Positions 1 to 12,450 are shown, counted from the first letter of the stretch. The stretch: DNA of 64,000 nucleotides from Scatophagus argus (GCF_020382885.2 NC_058502.1:15217950-15281949), one strand, 5' to 3'. Notes: generated by a model from the letters alone, not told the origin. Translations and numbers: made by a program.

Positions 1-923
1 TAGTGTGTTTATATGTTGGTCTTTCAAAAGTAATAAAGTGGTGAAACAATGAAAAAGTTTGAACATGTATTTTTTTATGAAAAACAAGTGAATTATCCTA
101 ATTGAACCATTACCTGTGAGAGGTAAGGAACACCATTGCACTAAATATTGATAAAATAGTAATGGAGTTAGTAATGAAATATTAACAACGCTTGTTAGGA
201 TTTTTTTGGTTTCGGACATCTTTTGGATAACTAAACATGCACCGGGTCAAACTGACCTGGAAACATCATTGCTGTTCCTGACAAATGACCTTAAGCTGTG
301 CTTCATTGTTGCTACAAGGCTGTGGTCTGCTGGTGGCCCTTTAACATGAAACTGTCTCTACTGCTCACTGCCACCTATCATGTTAACCGTCTCACAACCT
401 CTAACAATTATTAAAGTTGGAAAACTGTTGCAAGGTCTTGGTGTGCATATTTTAAAAATGATAAATCTTGCCTAATTTAATAATATTGTGGCATTTTCTT
501 AAAATCTTTAGGCATTTATTAATAAACTTCTGACTGGAAAAAACCCTTCTGTAAATTCACTTCACTAAGAGTTCAACATACAAATATTATTGGCTTTTTT
601 GAAACAGTATATTATACAGAGACATTCAACAGAATAAAATCTGATATAATACTATTCAACATCTGCGCTTTATTCATGTTGTAAATAAATTAAAACACCA
701 CCAGTTTTCTGTTCTTTGCCTTTTATTATTCAAATGTTTAAAAATAGTAAAACAATTAAAATAAAATGAAATCTCAAGTTGCTAGTCACAGTTTACATCT
801 GTGACTTACACTGAGACCTGGAAAATTTCTAATAATTACTCTGTTTATTCAGAAATTTTTAAAAAATGGAACACACCTAAAAACAAAGTTCAGTTTCAGC
901 TAACAGAAAGTGGCCAGGGTCCA
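1..923. other. Downstream flank and probable 3' UTR of nsmce4a
   Basis: AT-rich sequence with no convincing coding exon on either strand. The part from roughly 700 to 923 is probably the 3' UTR of the minus-strand nsmce4a gene, because a minus-strand AATAAA lies at 722-727 and its stop codon is at 924-926. Nothing recognisable was seen from 1 to about 700. Confidence 0.5.
722..727 (-). promoter_or_regulatory. Candidate poly(A) signal of nsmce4a
   Basis: TTTATT on the plus strand reads AATAAA on the minus strand, about 200 nt past the nsmce4a stop codon. A second minus-strand AATAAA lies near 669-674, so the exact cleavage site is uncertain. Confidence 0.45.
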
Positions 924-3900
924 TCACTCGCTCTGCACGTTCGGGGGCTGAATCATTGTGTCTCTGATGTCGAAGGCATCTATGAGCTCCTGAGAAAGAA
1001 CAAACAGTTGTAAAAATAAAATTAAGACCAAAGACACAAAACGAGATATTTTTAGAGTAGTTCTTGTATTGTGCCACATTAAATCATCTGTGTTCGGTCC
1101 AAACTTTGCAAACCTTCCATATCTTTGGGCTGAAAGACACAATGCACTGTTTCCGAGCGCACGTTCCTCCAGCCTCCACCTCCCCCTCCTCTATCGGCGC
1201 TGAGACACAAAAAACACACAACACTTGTAAACTAATTCGCCTCCTCCACTCCTCTTCTTCAGTCAGCAAAATGTTATGTCTTCTTACCTATACAAGGCAA
1301 TTTGGCATTATCCAGATACATCCGTGCCAAACCATCCTGGAACACAAACAACACTGTCACACCTGCTAACAATCACTAGAGGGCAGACAAAGCATAATTG
1401 AAACTTCAGCGCCGGCAGCTCACCCTGATTAGAAAGGACGTGTGGAAAATGTTCTCTACAGTCCGAGAAAACGAGTTGGGGTCAATAACAAACTCGTAAT
1501 ATGATATTGGGGATGTTGCTGTGGTAGAAACAGAGAGGCATGAGCAAACAGTAATTACACAGTAATGAAATGTTAAGGTCTCCGAGCTCTACTTTAAACT
1601 CACGATCATCTTGGTAATAACTCTTCAGGTAGCCCAGGATCCTTTCCACCTCTTTCTCTGTCGCTTCATGGTGGGAGTCTTCCATTTTTTTTAGCTGACA
1701 AAAAACATTGGCGTGATGCAGTAAATATCTGGGACATCAAAACTCTCAATCTGAACTCATGTCAATAGTGTCAAAAATGATAAATGATAAAAAGCATTCT
1801 AAGAGAATTAAGGCTTAGAAAATAAACCAATTGTTACTGACTGTTCAGAAAAAATATGTTTTGAAAGACAACTGACTGAATTAGTCGCTTCTGTAAGGTG
1901 ATGGGAGGTTGCTACATCTATACTCGGGGGTCTCTTAGAGATTCTTAATTATCGGACAGGTGGATGTAGATAACTGGATGGCAGTGTGAGTTTAGCTACC
2001 TGAGTGGGCATTATCCTTTTGGCTTCCTTGCTGGGTGCCTTCCTTTGCCGTTCTATCCTTTGCTTTGGAGGGGGGGGCTCTGCATGAAACGAACCCATCC
2101 TGTGCACAGAACCCAAGAAAAGAACCACAGGAATGAAAATGTATACTGCTGAGAAACAGTAATAAATCTTGGACAATGCAAAAGTAAGTGCAACATGATG
2201 ATAAGAGTAACATAAAACAATTCATTTATCAGTTAAGTGCCCTGGCACTTAAGTCACAGCTGACACATAACATGCTGCAGCACTCACATGTAGTGGAAGG
2301 AGGGTGCTGTCCTGAAACAGCACTCTGCTCTGCGGGCCACTCTCTCCCAAGCGTCCTGCGGCAGGTAGCCATCAGCCCCATGTCCGTTCTGCTGCTCGCC
2401 CTCCCCGTCTTCTAGTCGGTTGATACCCATGAAGGACAGCTGTCGGAGGAGCAGAGAGATCGCCATATGACCACTGCCATGTATACTGCCTTTGGTGCAT
2501 GCAATACAAATATTAGGATTTTTTTACATATTGTTATATGTTTAACCAGTTATTTTCTATGCACTCTTTTTTTTATTTTCTACTTTCCTTTATTATGTTT
2601 CTCTCTCTGTGTTGTAATATAAAGCCCTTTGCATCAACTATGTTGAATTACATATATAAGTATATATGTATATATTTGTATATTGCTGTGTCAAGCTCTG
2701 GCTCCTGAACAGCTGTGAGTGTCTCTAGTTAGAGCTGAGAGGCACAGACTGCTGATATTAAGAAATGAGACTGCAGACCATCTGAGAAAGCTGTTATAAC
2801 AATGTGTCGGGAAAGTTACCTTGCTCTGGTCTTAAAAGGTACAGTGCACCATATATACACTATATTTTTTATTAAATTGCTCTTTACTGGCAGACTGACC
2901 AATGTTCCAATGAGATTAGATTATGTTGGTAACTATGTAACGCTTTTCAACCAAAAGAAGGACTTACTGAAACTGAAGTGTGACAAATACTAAAGAAACA
3001 ATGAAAGATGGATATTTCTTTGTTTTGGAGGGCTTTTTTGATGGGAGAACCTGAAAACAAGCTGACAGACATACAGACCTGACACATCACAGCCTTACAT
3101 AGTGAGAAATTCAAATCCAAATGCACTCTCCTTTTAGCTCTGTCTGAGCCTCCTTCTTTGGCGTAAACTGTTCAAATACAGGGTCTAACTACAGGAGAGA
3201 ATGCACAACCAAGCAGCTACGACTCCTGAATAGAATATCTCATAACTAAAATATCAGGTGAGAGGGATGCACAACATCAGGAAGATAAATTACCTGAAAA
3301 AAGAGCCATATTGTGCATCTCTAAGCCATAGTAATTTTTACATAAACACATAACAAACATAGAAATCTTGATATTAAACATCTTAATTACGCAGTTATAA
3401 TGTATATACACAATAAATGTACTCACAAGGTGCTCAGCAAAAGCAGTGGGATCGAAAGCAGTACCCTCAGCAAACAGCTGGGTGGCTTTCTCCTTGCCCA
3501 GGTCTGTGGCCACAACAAGCAGCTGGGCATCCAGAGCTGCTTCCCGCGCCTGCCGGACTGACGAGGAACACAGTGAAATCAAACTGGCCCACCTGTGGGG
3601 GCTTCATAATTATGATGATACTCTGGACACCATGAGTACAAAACTATGGGCAAATTTAGAGCCACCAGTTAATCTAACCTACATGTCTTTGGTCTGAGGG
3701 GGGAAACTGCAACACAGTACATATTGATGTATAAACTCATGCTCTGCCACTCATGAATATTTATGTCAGTTTAGATGCCAGCATTAAGAATCTGACTGAA
3801 AAACAATCACATCGACATCATGAGTTTGGGGAATGCACAAGCGTGCAGTCTATCCACGCCTGAACAGTCACAGGACTGCAGCCAAATTTGCATTTCTATT

Positions 3901-4290
3901 TCTGCATTTCACACTTACCATCTTTAAAAAGTTTATTTGCTTCTTCTAAAACTTCGGTGAGTCTGTTGTTGGACGGACTCAGCATATCTTCCCTATTCTC
4001 TGAAAGCACAAGAGAGAAAAACATCAACAACTAAAAAATAAACAGAAACAACAACGGTCGCTGTCACCCCAACCTGCCTGTTACTCACGTTGCACCGAGT
4101 TGATGAGGTCTCTGTACTTGCTCCGTATTTCTCTCCTGAGTCCCGGGTCACTGTCGTCGTCCTGTAGGTCAGCTGGGCTGAAGGAACAACCACCGCCGTC
4201 TCCGTCATGTTGCTGCTGCTCTCCTTTCCTTCGTCCAGCGGAGCCATTCTGCCGAGGAGTTTCCTCATCAACGCCTCTGCTTCTCTTCAT
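924..4290 (-). CDS. nsmce4a: Non-SMC element 4 homolog A (SMC5/6 complex kleisin), 10 exons
   Basis: Nse4 is the kleisin that bridges the SMC5 and SMC6 heads and binds Nse1/Nse3; the complex acts in the nucleus in recombinational repair. Exons in transcript order: 4290-4089, 3999-3919, 3557-3427, 2439-2288, 2099-2000, 1694-1604, 1518-1424, 1336-1288, 1199-1114, 989-924. They sum to 1053 nt (350 aa plus stop) with GT-AG borders throughout. Human NSMCE4A blocks recognised in order are [32 protein letters not shown], a DLGKEKA block, [32 protein letters not shown] and a terminal LIDAF-I segment. The N-terminal helix is the SMC5-neck region and the last third the Nse4 C-terminal winged-helix domain. 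The acidic, Gln/His-rich N-terminus (residues about 20-45) is poorly conserved. The start is the first ATG in frame with the kleisin core; any noncoding 5' exon is unknown. Confidence 0.95.
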
Positions 4291-4703
4291 CTTTGGTCAG
4301 TTAGAGAACGAGCTGTTGAGGGAAACGCTTGTTATGGTTTGCGTTGTCAAGTTGTTAAACGTTCAATCGCGAACCAAACAGCCAAAGGCGCCAGAAAGTC
4401 AAGATGAAAAGCCGCTCCTCTGGCTACTCTACAAAGTAGGCCAAGTGGGAAATGCTGCAAGTGTCAGATTAAATACAATTCGATTAGCACAATCTGACTA
4501 ATGTAAGGCAATCGACCTACTACAGCTAAGATTAGCTACTGGGATATTATTGTTTAAAGTTAGCGTAAACTGTTCAAATACACTAAATCTGAACGAAGCC
4601 CTGCCTTGAATTTACTGCGAGTAAGCGAATACACGTTTAACAAGCACCCTGAAGCAGGAAAAACATATTTGATAGAGCAAAATATGGTCGCATATCCAGC
4701 CGA

Positions 4704-4752
4704 ACCGGAAGCAAACTTCTATTGAGCAGGCAGTTAACGCAAACGCGGAAGT
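4704..4752. promoter_or_regulatory. Pair of ETS-like core sites upstream of nsmce4a
   Basis: ACCGGAAGC at 4704-4712 and GCGGAAGT at 4745-4752 both match the CCGGAAGT-type ETS/GABP core found in many housekeeping promoters. They lie about 415-460 bp upstream of the nsmce4a start codon. Binding is inference only. Confidence 0.3.
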
Positions 4753-5857
4753 ACTACACAGTTCACTATCTCGTTTCACTTGTCAACGTCTTTGGTCTGT
4801 ACAAGTCGATGTTAGCTAACAAAATAAACTCTGTTAGCAACTTAGCTGATGGAGACTTTTGACTCTTCTCTGCCCCAGCAAAGGTCACATCAAATATAAA
4901 CTCATGGCATGCTGTGGTTACTGCTCAACTAGATCTAGTTATTTTTCTTGAGGTAACTTCCAACCTGTGTTAACAAACAGAAGGCGCGCCAGAAACGTTT
5001 CAACTAGGTTGACGAAGGAGAAGTTTGTTTTGTATTGGTAATCTGCCAGCGGGGGAAAAGTTACTTGTTACGTGGAAGTTAGAATAATATCACGTTATTT
5101 AAAAATACTTCTGCCTTTCAGAAACACACAAAAAGGGATGCCCATACACCACGCTATAAGTGCAATGAATGCAATAGAGAAATAAGACTTGTTTGGCGAA
5201 CACTATTATATTGCTACATTTCAAATTAAATAAATACACATAGTCGAGATAAAAAATTACGATCTTTATCGTCTTTATCAATAAAAGGCTGTCTTGTAGC
5301 GTAACTGGATAAGAATCTGAAAAAAAATCCGTGCAAAATAGAAAAAAAATAAAGAGAGCATTAATTAGAACATAGTTCCATATCGAACTGTATGCATCCA
5401 TAAAATCAAATTTACAGCCTTATTGCACGCTTATAAAAAACATCAGTTCAGTCATCACAAATCCCAACTTTCTCTCACAGTTGCCTTAAAAATATCCTAA
5501 AACATTGCCAACATTATTCTTAACTTGGACTCTTAACAAAGTATACATATAGAAAATGTGAAATCGATTTGTAGTATTATATTTTGTACACACGCTTTCC
5601 AAATATCAACAAAGGCATTTTTTTCCTTCATTCGAAATTTCTTCTTTCATATTACATGTTAAATGAGGCTGCCGACGTCGAACGAACGTGAAAGTAACTT
5701 CAGCAACTGCCGATTTCAGTAGTCCTTTAGGGCGGCAGTCAAAATACGTCAGCAACGGGATCTGATTCCTACCGGCAGATGGCGCGCTAACTATGAATGA
5801 GTAGTATTAAGTACCTGACGTAAGGGAGCCACTCTTTATTTTTGAATTCGTTGTTTT

Positions 5858-5871
5858 GTTGTCACAGCAAC
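5858..5871 (+). promoter_or_regulatory. X-box-like (RFX-type) imperfect palindrome upstream of ccdc177
   Basis: GTTGTCACAGCAAC resembles the RFX X-box GTTGCCATGGCAAC (11 of 14 positions). The right half-site is intact and the left has one substitution. It sits about 640 bp upstream of the ccdc177 start codon, where the leader or promoter could begin. Chance occurrence is quite possible. Confidence 0.25.
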
Positions 5872-6511
5872 CAGAAGCGTCTCTCCGTCACTTCCAGCTA
5901 TCCGACACGGCCAGCTGTTGACTGGCTTATTTTTGTAGTCTCGTCAACACTAATTTAAAGTGGTACGCTATAGTGCTGTCTTTTGACATTTTTATCATTC
6001 TTTTTATTATTAAATCAAACCCTTTTATTTATACAAATCCGTCCGGTTTATTTATCATTATATTATTTATTAGGCTATATGACACATAGCTTATTACACT
6101 TTTTTTAAATTATTTTACTTATTGTAATACAGTATATGTAAAGTGTTGGCAAAGTGAAGTTCTTAAAATGTTAAATTAAAAATCGCATTTTATTAATTAA
6201 TTTAACTAGGTTTTTTTTTTTTAAAAAATGTCCGGATTCTAATATGCTATCCTTTATTAACATTTTCTCACATTGTTACATGCATAAATAAAGTTGTGTT
6301 TAAATGTTCACAGGAAACACTGCGAGCCCTCATATCCGTGCCTGTCGTTTGTTACAGCTGAGGTGCACAGGCAGCGAGATTTGAACGCCGCTTGTCTGGA
6401 AAGCCGCATGCTAATCCCTCCATGACGTGTCCGAGCTGGGAAGCTGAGGCACTGAGCTGGAATACGGGAGCAGCAGCGAATCTGAGCACCTGAAACAACT
6501 GTTGTTTCATC

Positions 6512-8224
6512 ATGGGGGAGCTGAGGTCCACCTCTCCCGGGCTTCGTTTGGACCTGAACAACTTTGACTCAGCCGATGCAGAGAGGAGTCGGTATGTTTT
6601 AACGAGCCCCCGCTCACTGCAGTCCTGTGCACGACTTGGTATCAGACCTGTTGAACTTCTCATTAAATCGCTAAATGAGCTGATTGCCGAGCAGAATGAC
6701 GTGCCATTTGAGACGGTGAGAGTTATGCATGAATCCTACGAAAAGGAGAGAATGAAGCGTTTACAAATGTGCCGGGAGGAGAGGGAGAGGATTATCCAGG
6801 CGGCTGGGGACAGGTGGCCAGGCAGTAACAGTCACGTCTCAGGCCTGGAAGTGGTGCCTGTGACAAAACTGACAGATCAATCAACAGACAGACAAACGGG
6901 GTCCATCCCATATGCAGATCTGTGCTTTACGGGGAAATCTCCGAGCAGGTCCACCTGTTCGGCTGTTGGCAACAGACACCCAGACAGGAGCACAGTCTGC
7001 AGTCTCAGCCTGGGAGACTTCAGACACTCCCCGGCGACTGAGATGAAACTGGAAAGGCTCACCAAGGACATCAAAAAAGAGATGTGCGTCACAGTGTCCG
7101 AGAGAGACCGCAAGATAGCAGCTCTCATGCTGGTGAAGCACCAGGAGGAGCAGGCATCCATGAAGCTCATTCAGCAAGAGGAACAGAAGCGACAGGAGGC
7201 TCGCAGGCATGACGAAGCCCAGCAGGTGCGAGCAGAGAAAGAGAAGAGGAGGAAACTGAAAAGGAGTATGCAACGCTGGCGTGAGGAGCTGGAGTCCCGC
7301 AGGAGACTGAGGGAGCAACGGGACAACGAGAAAGCAGGACAGCTTGAGCAAGAGGTGCAGATGCAAGAGGACAGATGGAGGAGGCTGAAAGAAGAGGTTG
7401 AGGCACAACGCAGGGATAAGAGAGAGGCTGCACAGAAAGAGGCAGGGGTGCGCAAACACTGCCAGGAGAAGCTGCTGAAAGAGCAGGAGGAGGTGGAAAA
7501 AAGAAGGCGAGAGAGGGAGAGGCAAGTAGCAGAGGAGAGGGAGCAGAGGGCCAGGAGGAGCAAAGTATCACAGGAGAGGAGGAAGAGGAAGAGGCTGGAG
7601 GAGGGAAATCGTAGGGAGCTGCTGCGACACGTCCTGCTGAAACAGCAGGTAGAGCAGCAGGTGGAGGAGGAGCAAGCACAGATGAGGAGCACACTGAAGA
7701 AGAAGCTCCAGCATTCCTGGGAGAAACGCGCCCAGGCTGCAGAGACACGACTCAGAGAGCTGCAGAAGCAGGCAGCCCGGGAGGAGGAGCAAATCCAGAG
7801 AGCTCAGCTGAAGGCCGAGCTCCACAACATACAGCAGCTCACGCACAAACAGACCCTGGTTCAGCTGAGCCAGCAGCGCATGGAGAGAGCCGCCCTGCGC
7901 GCCTCAGCCCGGCACAGGACCAGAGCTCAGCAGACACATGAACGCAACACACACAGGCAGCTCTGCCACCAGATGCTGAGGGAGAAGGTGCAGAGTGAGG
8001 AGGAGGCGTTGAGAAAGGTCAAAGAGAGCTGCATCTCCATGAAGGAGTGGAGGAGGGAGCGGCTGCGGCGACAGCGGGATCAGATACAGGAGGAGGCCCA
8101 CAGGCTGGCTCGGGCCTCCTTTCACATGAGGGAGAGAGTGAGGCAGCAGACGCGCAGTCGAACCTTCGATCAGATGGCTCTGGAGGCTCAGCTGACTGCC
8201 TCCTTGAGCCGCATGAAACTATGA
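6512..8224 (+). CDS. ccdc177: Coiled-coil domain-containing protein 177, intronless
   Basis: One uninterrupted 570-residue frame starts at the ATG at 6512. The N-terminus holds the most conserved CCDC177 block (LDLNNFDS...SRYVLTSPRSL, then an arginine-proline-valine-glutamate-leucine motif, residues about 12-50), followed by a charged EKERMKRLQMCREERERI helix. Residues about 110-180 are Ser/Thr-rich and probably disordered. From about 185 to 545 the protein is almost continuous Arg/Glu/Gln-rich coiled coil. The human protein is longer (about 700 aa) and also encoded by one exon. Molecular function is not established. The convergent slc39a9 gene downstream fits human 14q24, where CCDC177 and SLC39A9 are close. 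The GC-rich composition of this exon gives many long antisense frames, which I regard as shadows. Confidence 0.9.
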   Translation: MGELRSTSPGLRLDLNNFDSADAERSRYVLTSPRSLQSCARLGIRPVELLIKSLNELIAEQNDVPFETVRVMHESYEKERMKRLQMCREERERIIQAAGDRWPGSNSHVSGLEVVPVTKLTDQSTDRQTGSIPYADLCFTGKSPSRSTCSAVGNRHPDRSTVCSLSLGDFRHSPATEMKLERLTKDIKKEMCVTVSERDRKIAALMLVKHQEEQASMKLIQQEEQKRQEARRHDEAQQVRAEKEKRRKLKRSMQRWREELESRRRLREQRDNEKAGQLEQEVQMQEDRWRRLKEEVEAQRRDKREAAQKEAGVRKHCQEKLLKEQEEVEKRRRERERQVAEEREQRARRSKVSQERRKRKRLEEGNRRELLRHVLLKQQVEQQVEEEQAQMRSTLKKKLQHSWEKRAQAAETRLRELQKQAAREEEQIQRAQLKAELHNIQQLTHKQTLVQLSQQRMERAALRASARHRTRAQQTHERNTHRQLCHQMLREKVQSEEEALRKVKESCISMKEWRRERLRRQRDQIQEEAHRLARASFHMRERVRQQTRSRTFDQMALEAQLTASLSRMKL

Positions 8225-10270
8225 AAAAAATTATTAACTCCCAAAGGCCCTCCTCACCAGCATCTCCTCTAATCAGTACAGTTCAGGCATTAACTGACTC
8301 ACCGAGGGCTGTGGTGAAATAAGTGAATTCAGATAGTTTAAAGAAAAACATCCCTCCTATCTGAAATCTAGGAATGTGGCAAGAACCTGCCGCTCAAGTA
8401 TGTGAATTTGTTGTAACCAGGGTGCCACGAGAGGGTGAATGTTGGGGCCGGGAGCAGCAATGACTCATTTCACCACTTTGGTTTTAGAGGAGTAATGACT
8501 CATAAAGTCACAGTTTTATAATTTATAGGTTTAAAATATTTTTTAGATAACAAGAAAACAGAAAGTCAAAATTGGGGCTGATAGAATATCCCCAAATTTG
8601 CATAGCAGACTTTTATTTATTTGGTGTCCTGTTATTCATTTTAAAAGTGCTGTGATTTATCTTTGGGTGTTCCTGACGCTAAGCTTGGGACACGACTCTT
8701 TACAGCTATGACCAAAGCTTCCATATATAGTATCAAAAATATCTCTGCTCTGTGAGCCACAGCACCTCATTTGTCTCGATAAGCATACTGCAGTCGTCGT
8801 TTTTTTTCTTACTATCATGTGGTTTGTAGCCAGTGGGGTGCTTGAAGGCTGACATCAGTGTTTTTATTTTGGTATGAGCAGCCAGAGGAGTGCAGATAAG
8901 AGAGGAATTATGGGAAAATTTGGGGAGGTTGAACCAAATTGCAGCGCTGTGGATGAGCCACACTGTTTGGTTAATGTTTAGGTGACCATTGTGGTTTTTT
9001 TTTGCTCCTCTTCCATCAGTGCCTTACCTTAACGCCACGTCCCAGTAGAAGCACTTTTAAATGCTTTGTGATGTATTAAATAGATTAAAGCAGAACCATA
9101 GTGAATTAACTTAACATAAAAGCTGTTGCTGCTCCTGATTTCAATGCATCACTTGTGTTCTGGGCCATGACAAACATTGTGTTGAATTAAGCCACTAGTG
9201 GTGTACTGATGGAAAGCACCGGTAACTTTTAACAATCAGATTGTTATATGGATTGTGTTTTGTAGATTTCATTATTTCATAGATTTTATCATTTTATAGT
9301 TTTTGCATATTTTATTTTAATGAATAAATCATACTTGAACATAGATCATTGTGCTTTCATGTATGTATTTAATGCCAGTGTGGTTCTACTTAACACACTT
9401 ATGTCCAGCTCTCTGGGGTAGCTGATAAAAGGCAGGTGCAACTTGACATGCTGGCCATTACAAAATGAATTTGCATTAGGTAGTTTACATCAAGAAACGT
9501 GATGTGTGAGGACTAAAAATAGTAAGACATAAAGCAGTGGAATAAGCTATCATGAAAATGAGCAGTGTGTGTGTTTTTTTTATTATTAATTATTTCACAT
9601 AAACTGCAGATGCTAAAGAAGGAAGTGAAAGAGGAAAAACCAGGAGTCATCAAAATTACATAACTCTGACATGACATGACGGTTATGCACAGCCACCTGT
9701 TTCTGTCTCAGCTCAGACATCATTTAGCAGGAGCTGCTGGACTTCCTACATGTCATTACTAATGTTCCACCTCACATCCAAGAGGCTTTGTTAGCTGTAC
9801 TGTGGAGCACATTATACTGCACAAAAAACCCTGTGTCTCGGTAATCTGTACTATTGTACATGGATCAAGTCTGGACCTGTTTGAAGCTCCAAACAAATTA
9901 AAAAGATTCTGTTGAAAAGTGAATGACATAGATCTCCTTTTGTTTGTGTAATAGTCGGTGTCAAATTATTTGGTTGTCCTGTAAATCTATCCAGTTACTG
10001 GAATTTCGCTACTCAAATGTCCTCAGTACCTTTATCGGGCATGATGGAAGGCTCTCACGAAACCTTACTGAATTCAGACTTGGCAACAAAAGGCGTCCCT
10101 TTATCAGTCTTGCAAAAGAAACGTAGTCCACCCCAACAATTTACTAACAATCAGACTCTTAACACACAAACTAGTCCACGGCACATCTGGTTTGCTCCAT
10201 CATTATGCCACCCAGGTAGTTTAGAGTGGATACTGCACCGTGCTCTTTGCACCAAATTGACATTTCTCTC
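8225..10270. other. Convergent 3' UTR and intergenic region of ccdc177 and slc39a9
   Basis: No coding exon is supported. The two genes converge here. A plus-strand AATAAA lies at 9323-9328 and a minus-strand AATAAA at 9311-9316 (TTTATT on plus); these are candidate poly(A) signals for ccdc177 and slc39a9. The rest is AT-rich single-copy-looking sequence. Confidence 0.4.
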
Positions 10271-12450
10271 TCAGTTGTCATGCAGCCCAAGAGCCAGCAC
10301 CATCGGGAACCCGACCCCGAGGATGAGGGTGAGGCTCTCCAGGAGACCGAGGTGATTCTGCTGGTGGACTTTGGCTCCGGTGTGCTCATGGATGTCAGAG
10401 TAGGGTTGGCCCGTCCTGCTGCTCCTGATCTCTGGAAGAACGTGCACTGTGGCCACATAGAGAAAGGTCCCAGCCGAGAAGAGCATTCCCACACCCGTCG
10501 CACTGAGCTGGCTCTGAGGTGAGCTGCCAGACTGTGGACACAAACACATCAAATCGATAATAAAGAACCACCAGCTGAAATGGTATAATTACTGAGACTT
10601 CCTATATCTTCTTTGGGATAGACTCAAGATGCCGGACATGTTGTTTCTTACTGCATGTAATATGAAGTAAGTTGTGATGGCAACAATCGGTGCTGCTGCT
10701 GAAAACGCCAGCAAATGTCCCTGAATGTACTTCTTTTCAAGGCCTGCATGCATCAGGAAGGAGACCAAACCAAAGGCTGCAGGCGCCTAGGAGATAAGAC
10801 AGATGAGATGGGTTATTATCAGCTCTATTATGTCATGTTTGTGATCAGTACTACTATATTTCACACTCAGAGAACCTCACCTTGTGAAGAATCACAGCAA
10901 AAAATACTACCACTTGCACTGTCACTTGCCCAGTGGCCACAGCCGCACCCAGAGCAAAACCATCAGCTATATGCAAACAGAAATACTTATTAAAACAACA
11001 TTTAAAACAATCTACTGCTTAAAGGTAAATTTGTTCTTTTTTCTTTGCAGCATTAGATTAAACAAACGGTTAAGTTTGTTTTTGCCACACTGCAAGCCAA
11101 ATATTACCAAAGTAAAGAGAGCCAAACCCTCCATGCTGTGCTGTGGATTCAAAATAAAACCATAAAAGACCCAAACAGTGGAGGAATCACATGCTGAGTC
11201 ACATGAGGAAGTGAACAACTCCAGTGCATCGCTGGGAATTTTCCATGCAAATGTCTTGCGGCTCCTTAAAGCATAATGTGTATCTTGGGCAAATATTTCA
11301 CCAGAAATGTACTGTAAATGTTCTGAGCTGTGTCAATACCTGCAGCATGGATAACCAGTCCTAAAGTGGCCGTGAAGCCGACACTGTTCGTCTGCTCTGA
11401 AATGAGACATCGCACGTCGTGTTGAGAACTAAAAACATGTGTGAAGCGGCGACAGTCTGAATAAAGCTGATATGAGATTTCTGCCAACTTGCCACGCATA
11501 GAAAAATAACTTCCAATCTGATCCACCACAAACATGAGGGTGAAGCCGAAAGTTAAAGCCACCCCGATGAAGAACCTCGCTGCAGGGTCTGCGTCTGTGG
11601 AAGCTGCGTTTTTTTCACTGGCATTCAGGCTGGATGGGCCATCGGAGGCGGAGGATGCTGCAGAGAGAAGATGAAGGACGGGATTAGCTTTTGATCAAAT
11701 CCACATAAAAGACAACAAGGAAGAGCGGCACACTTTTAGCCAGCTAAGCCTGCTTTCATCCTCATGTGCTTCAAAATCTCACGGCAGTGCAATCAAATGC
11801 AGGTGTTTGGTGGGTGAGGAGGATGGAGTCGACAGTTGAGGAAAACACCCCCCCACCTCCAAAAAAACAGAGGTTCAACTTTAAGGTTGTTATTCCGGAT
11901 CATTTTCATGTTTGTGTTTAGAAGTGTTTACCCACTGCTCACCTCTCCATGACTCTTGCAGTAAGTCCACTCCCTCTGGGATGGCAATGGACAGTGCTGT
12001 CCCACAAAGGAGTCCTGCCCCCAGGATGGAGACAAACTGCAGGCTTTTCTGGGGATCGACACATGATTTCAGCTGATCTCACAGTGCTTCATTTGACAGG
12101 CAAAACAGAGCGATTTGTCATCATGACACTAAGAAACAATGCACAGTGGCAATGTTTAGTCATAAACTCTACGGGTGCAAATTCCTGTACTACAGTCAAT
12201 AGTCTCAGGACACGAATAAAATGAAAAAAATCAAGTTTCGGTGACATTATTCAGCTAATGATGCATCGTGACTGAATAATTTGAGAGCTGTTTGGATCTG
12301 AATCTGCCAATAACGAATGATAAAGCAAGATTAAAAAAAAGAACAAACACCAACCTCGGAGAGTCTGAACAGCAGCGGGATGAATCCAAGTACAAAACAA
12401 CCTACAAACATTGCGACAGATACAAAGGTGATGATCAACCCGCCGTCCAT
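10271..12450 (-). CDS. slc39a9: Zinc transporter ZIP9 (SLC39A9), 7 exons
   Basis: ZIP9 moves zinc into the cytosol, mainly from the Golgi and plasma membrane. Exons: 12450-12355, 12048-11943, 11657-11493, 11396-11340, 10966-10881, 10786-10652, 10531-10271; total 906 nt (301 aa plus stop). Exon 1 encodes the first membrane helix. Exon 2 holds the [10 protein letters not shown]...IPEGV block of TM2. Exon 4 to 5 gives HAAADG (His139, Asp143), the TM4 metal site. Exons 5 to 6 give [17 protein letters not shown] (His169), TM5. Exon 7 has [20 protein letters not shown] with VLPE, the conserved TM7 region. Intron 3 uses a GC donor (GCAAGT), needed for frame. The loop after TM2 is Ser/Ala-rich and lacks the His-rich HEHEHSH-like stretch of human ZIP9. 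The start ATG opens the first helix. Confidence 0.94.

Larger units (their letters stand above)
4291..6511. other. Divergent intergenic region between nsmce4a and ccdc177
   Basis: About 2.2 kb separates the nsmce4a start codon (minus strand) from the ccdc177 start codon (plus strand). No coding exon is supported on either strand. The half near nsmce4a is relatively GC-rich and holds ETS-like cores; AT-rich filler follows from 5100 to 5650; GC content and CRE-like cores rise again from 5680 to 5900. The ccdc177 leader may be spliced, since a good acceptor (tgttcacag) precedes 6313, but this cannot be decided from sequence alone. Confidence 0.5.

Noticed and set aside
6881-8125. Long antisense frames across the ccdc177 exon (up to 214 codons)
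   Set aside because: They are Leu/Ser/Pro/Cys-biased mirrors of the GC-rich, Glu/Arg/Gln-rich sense frame, with no recognisable family and no supporting splice or start context.
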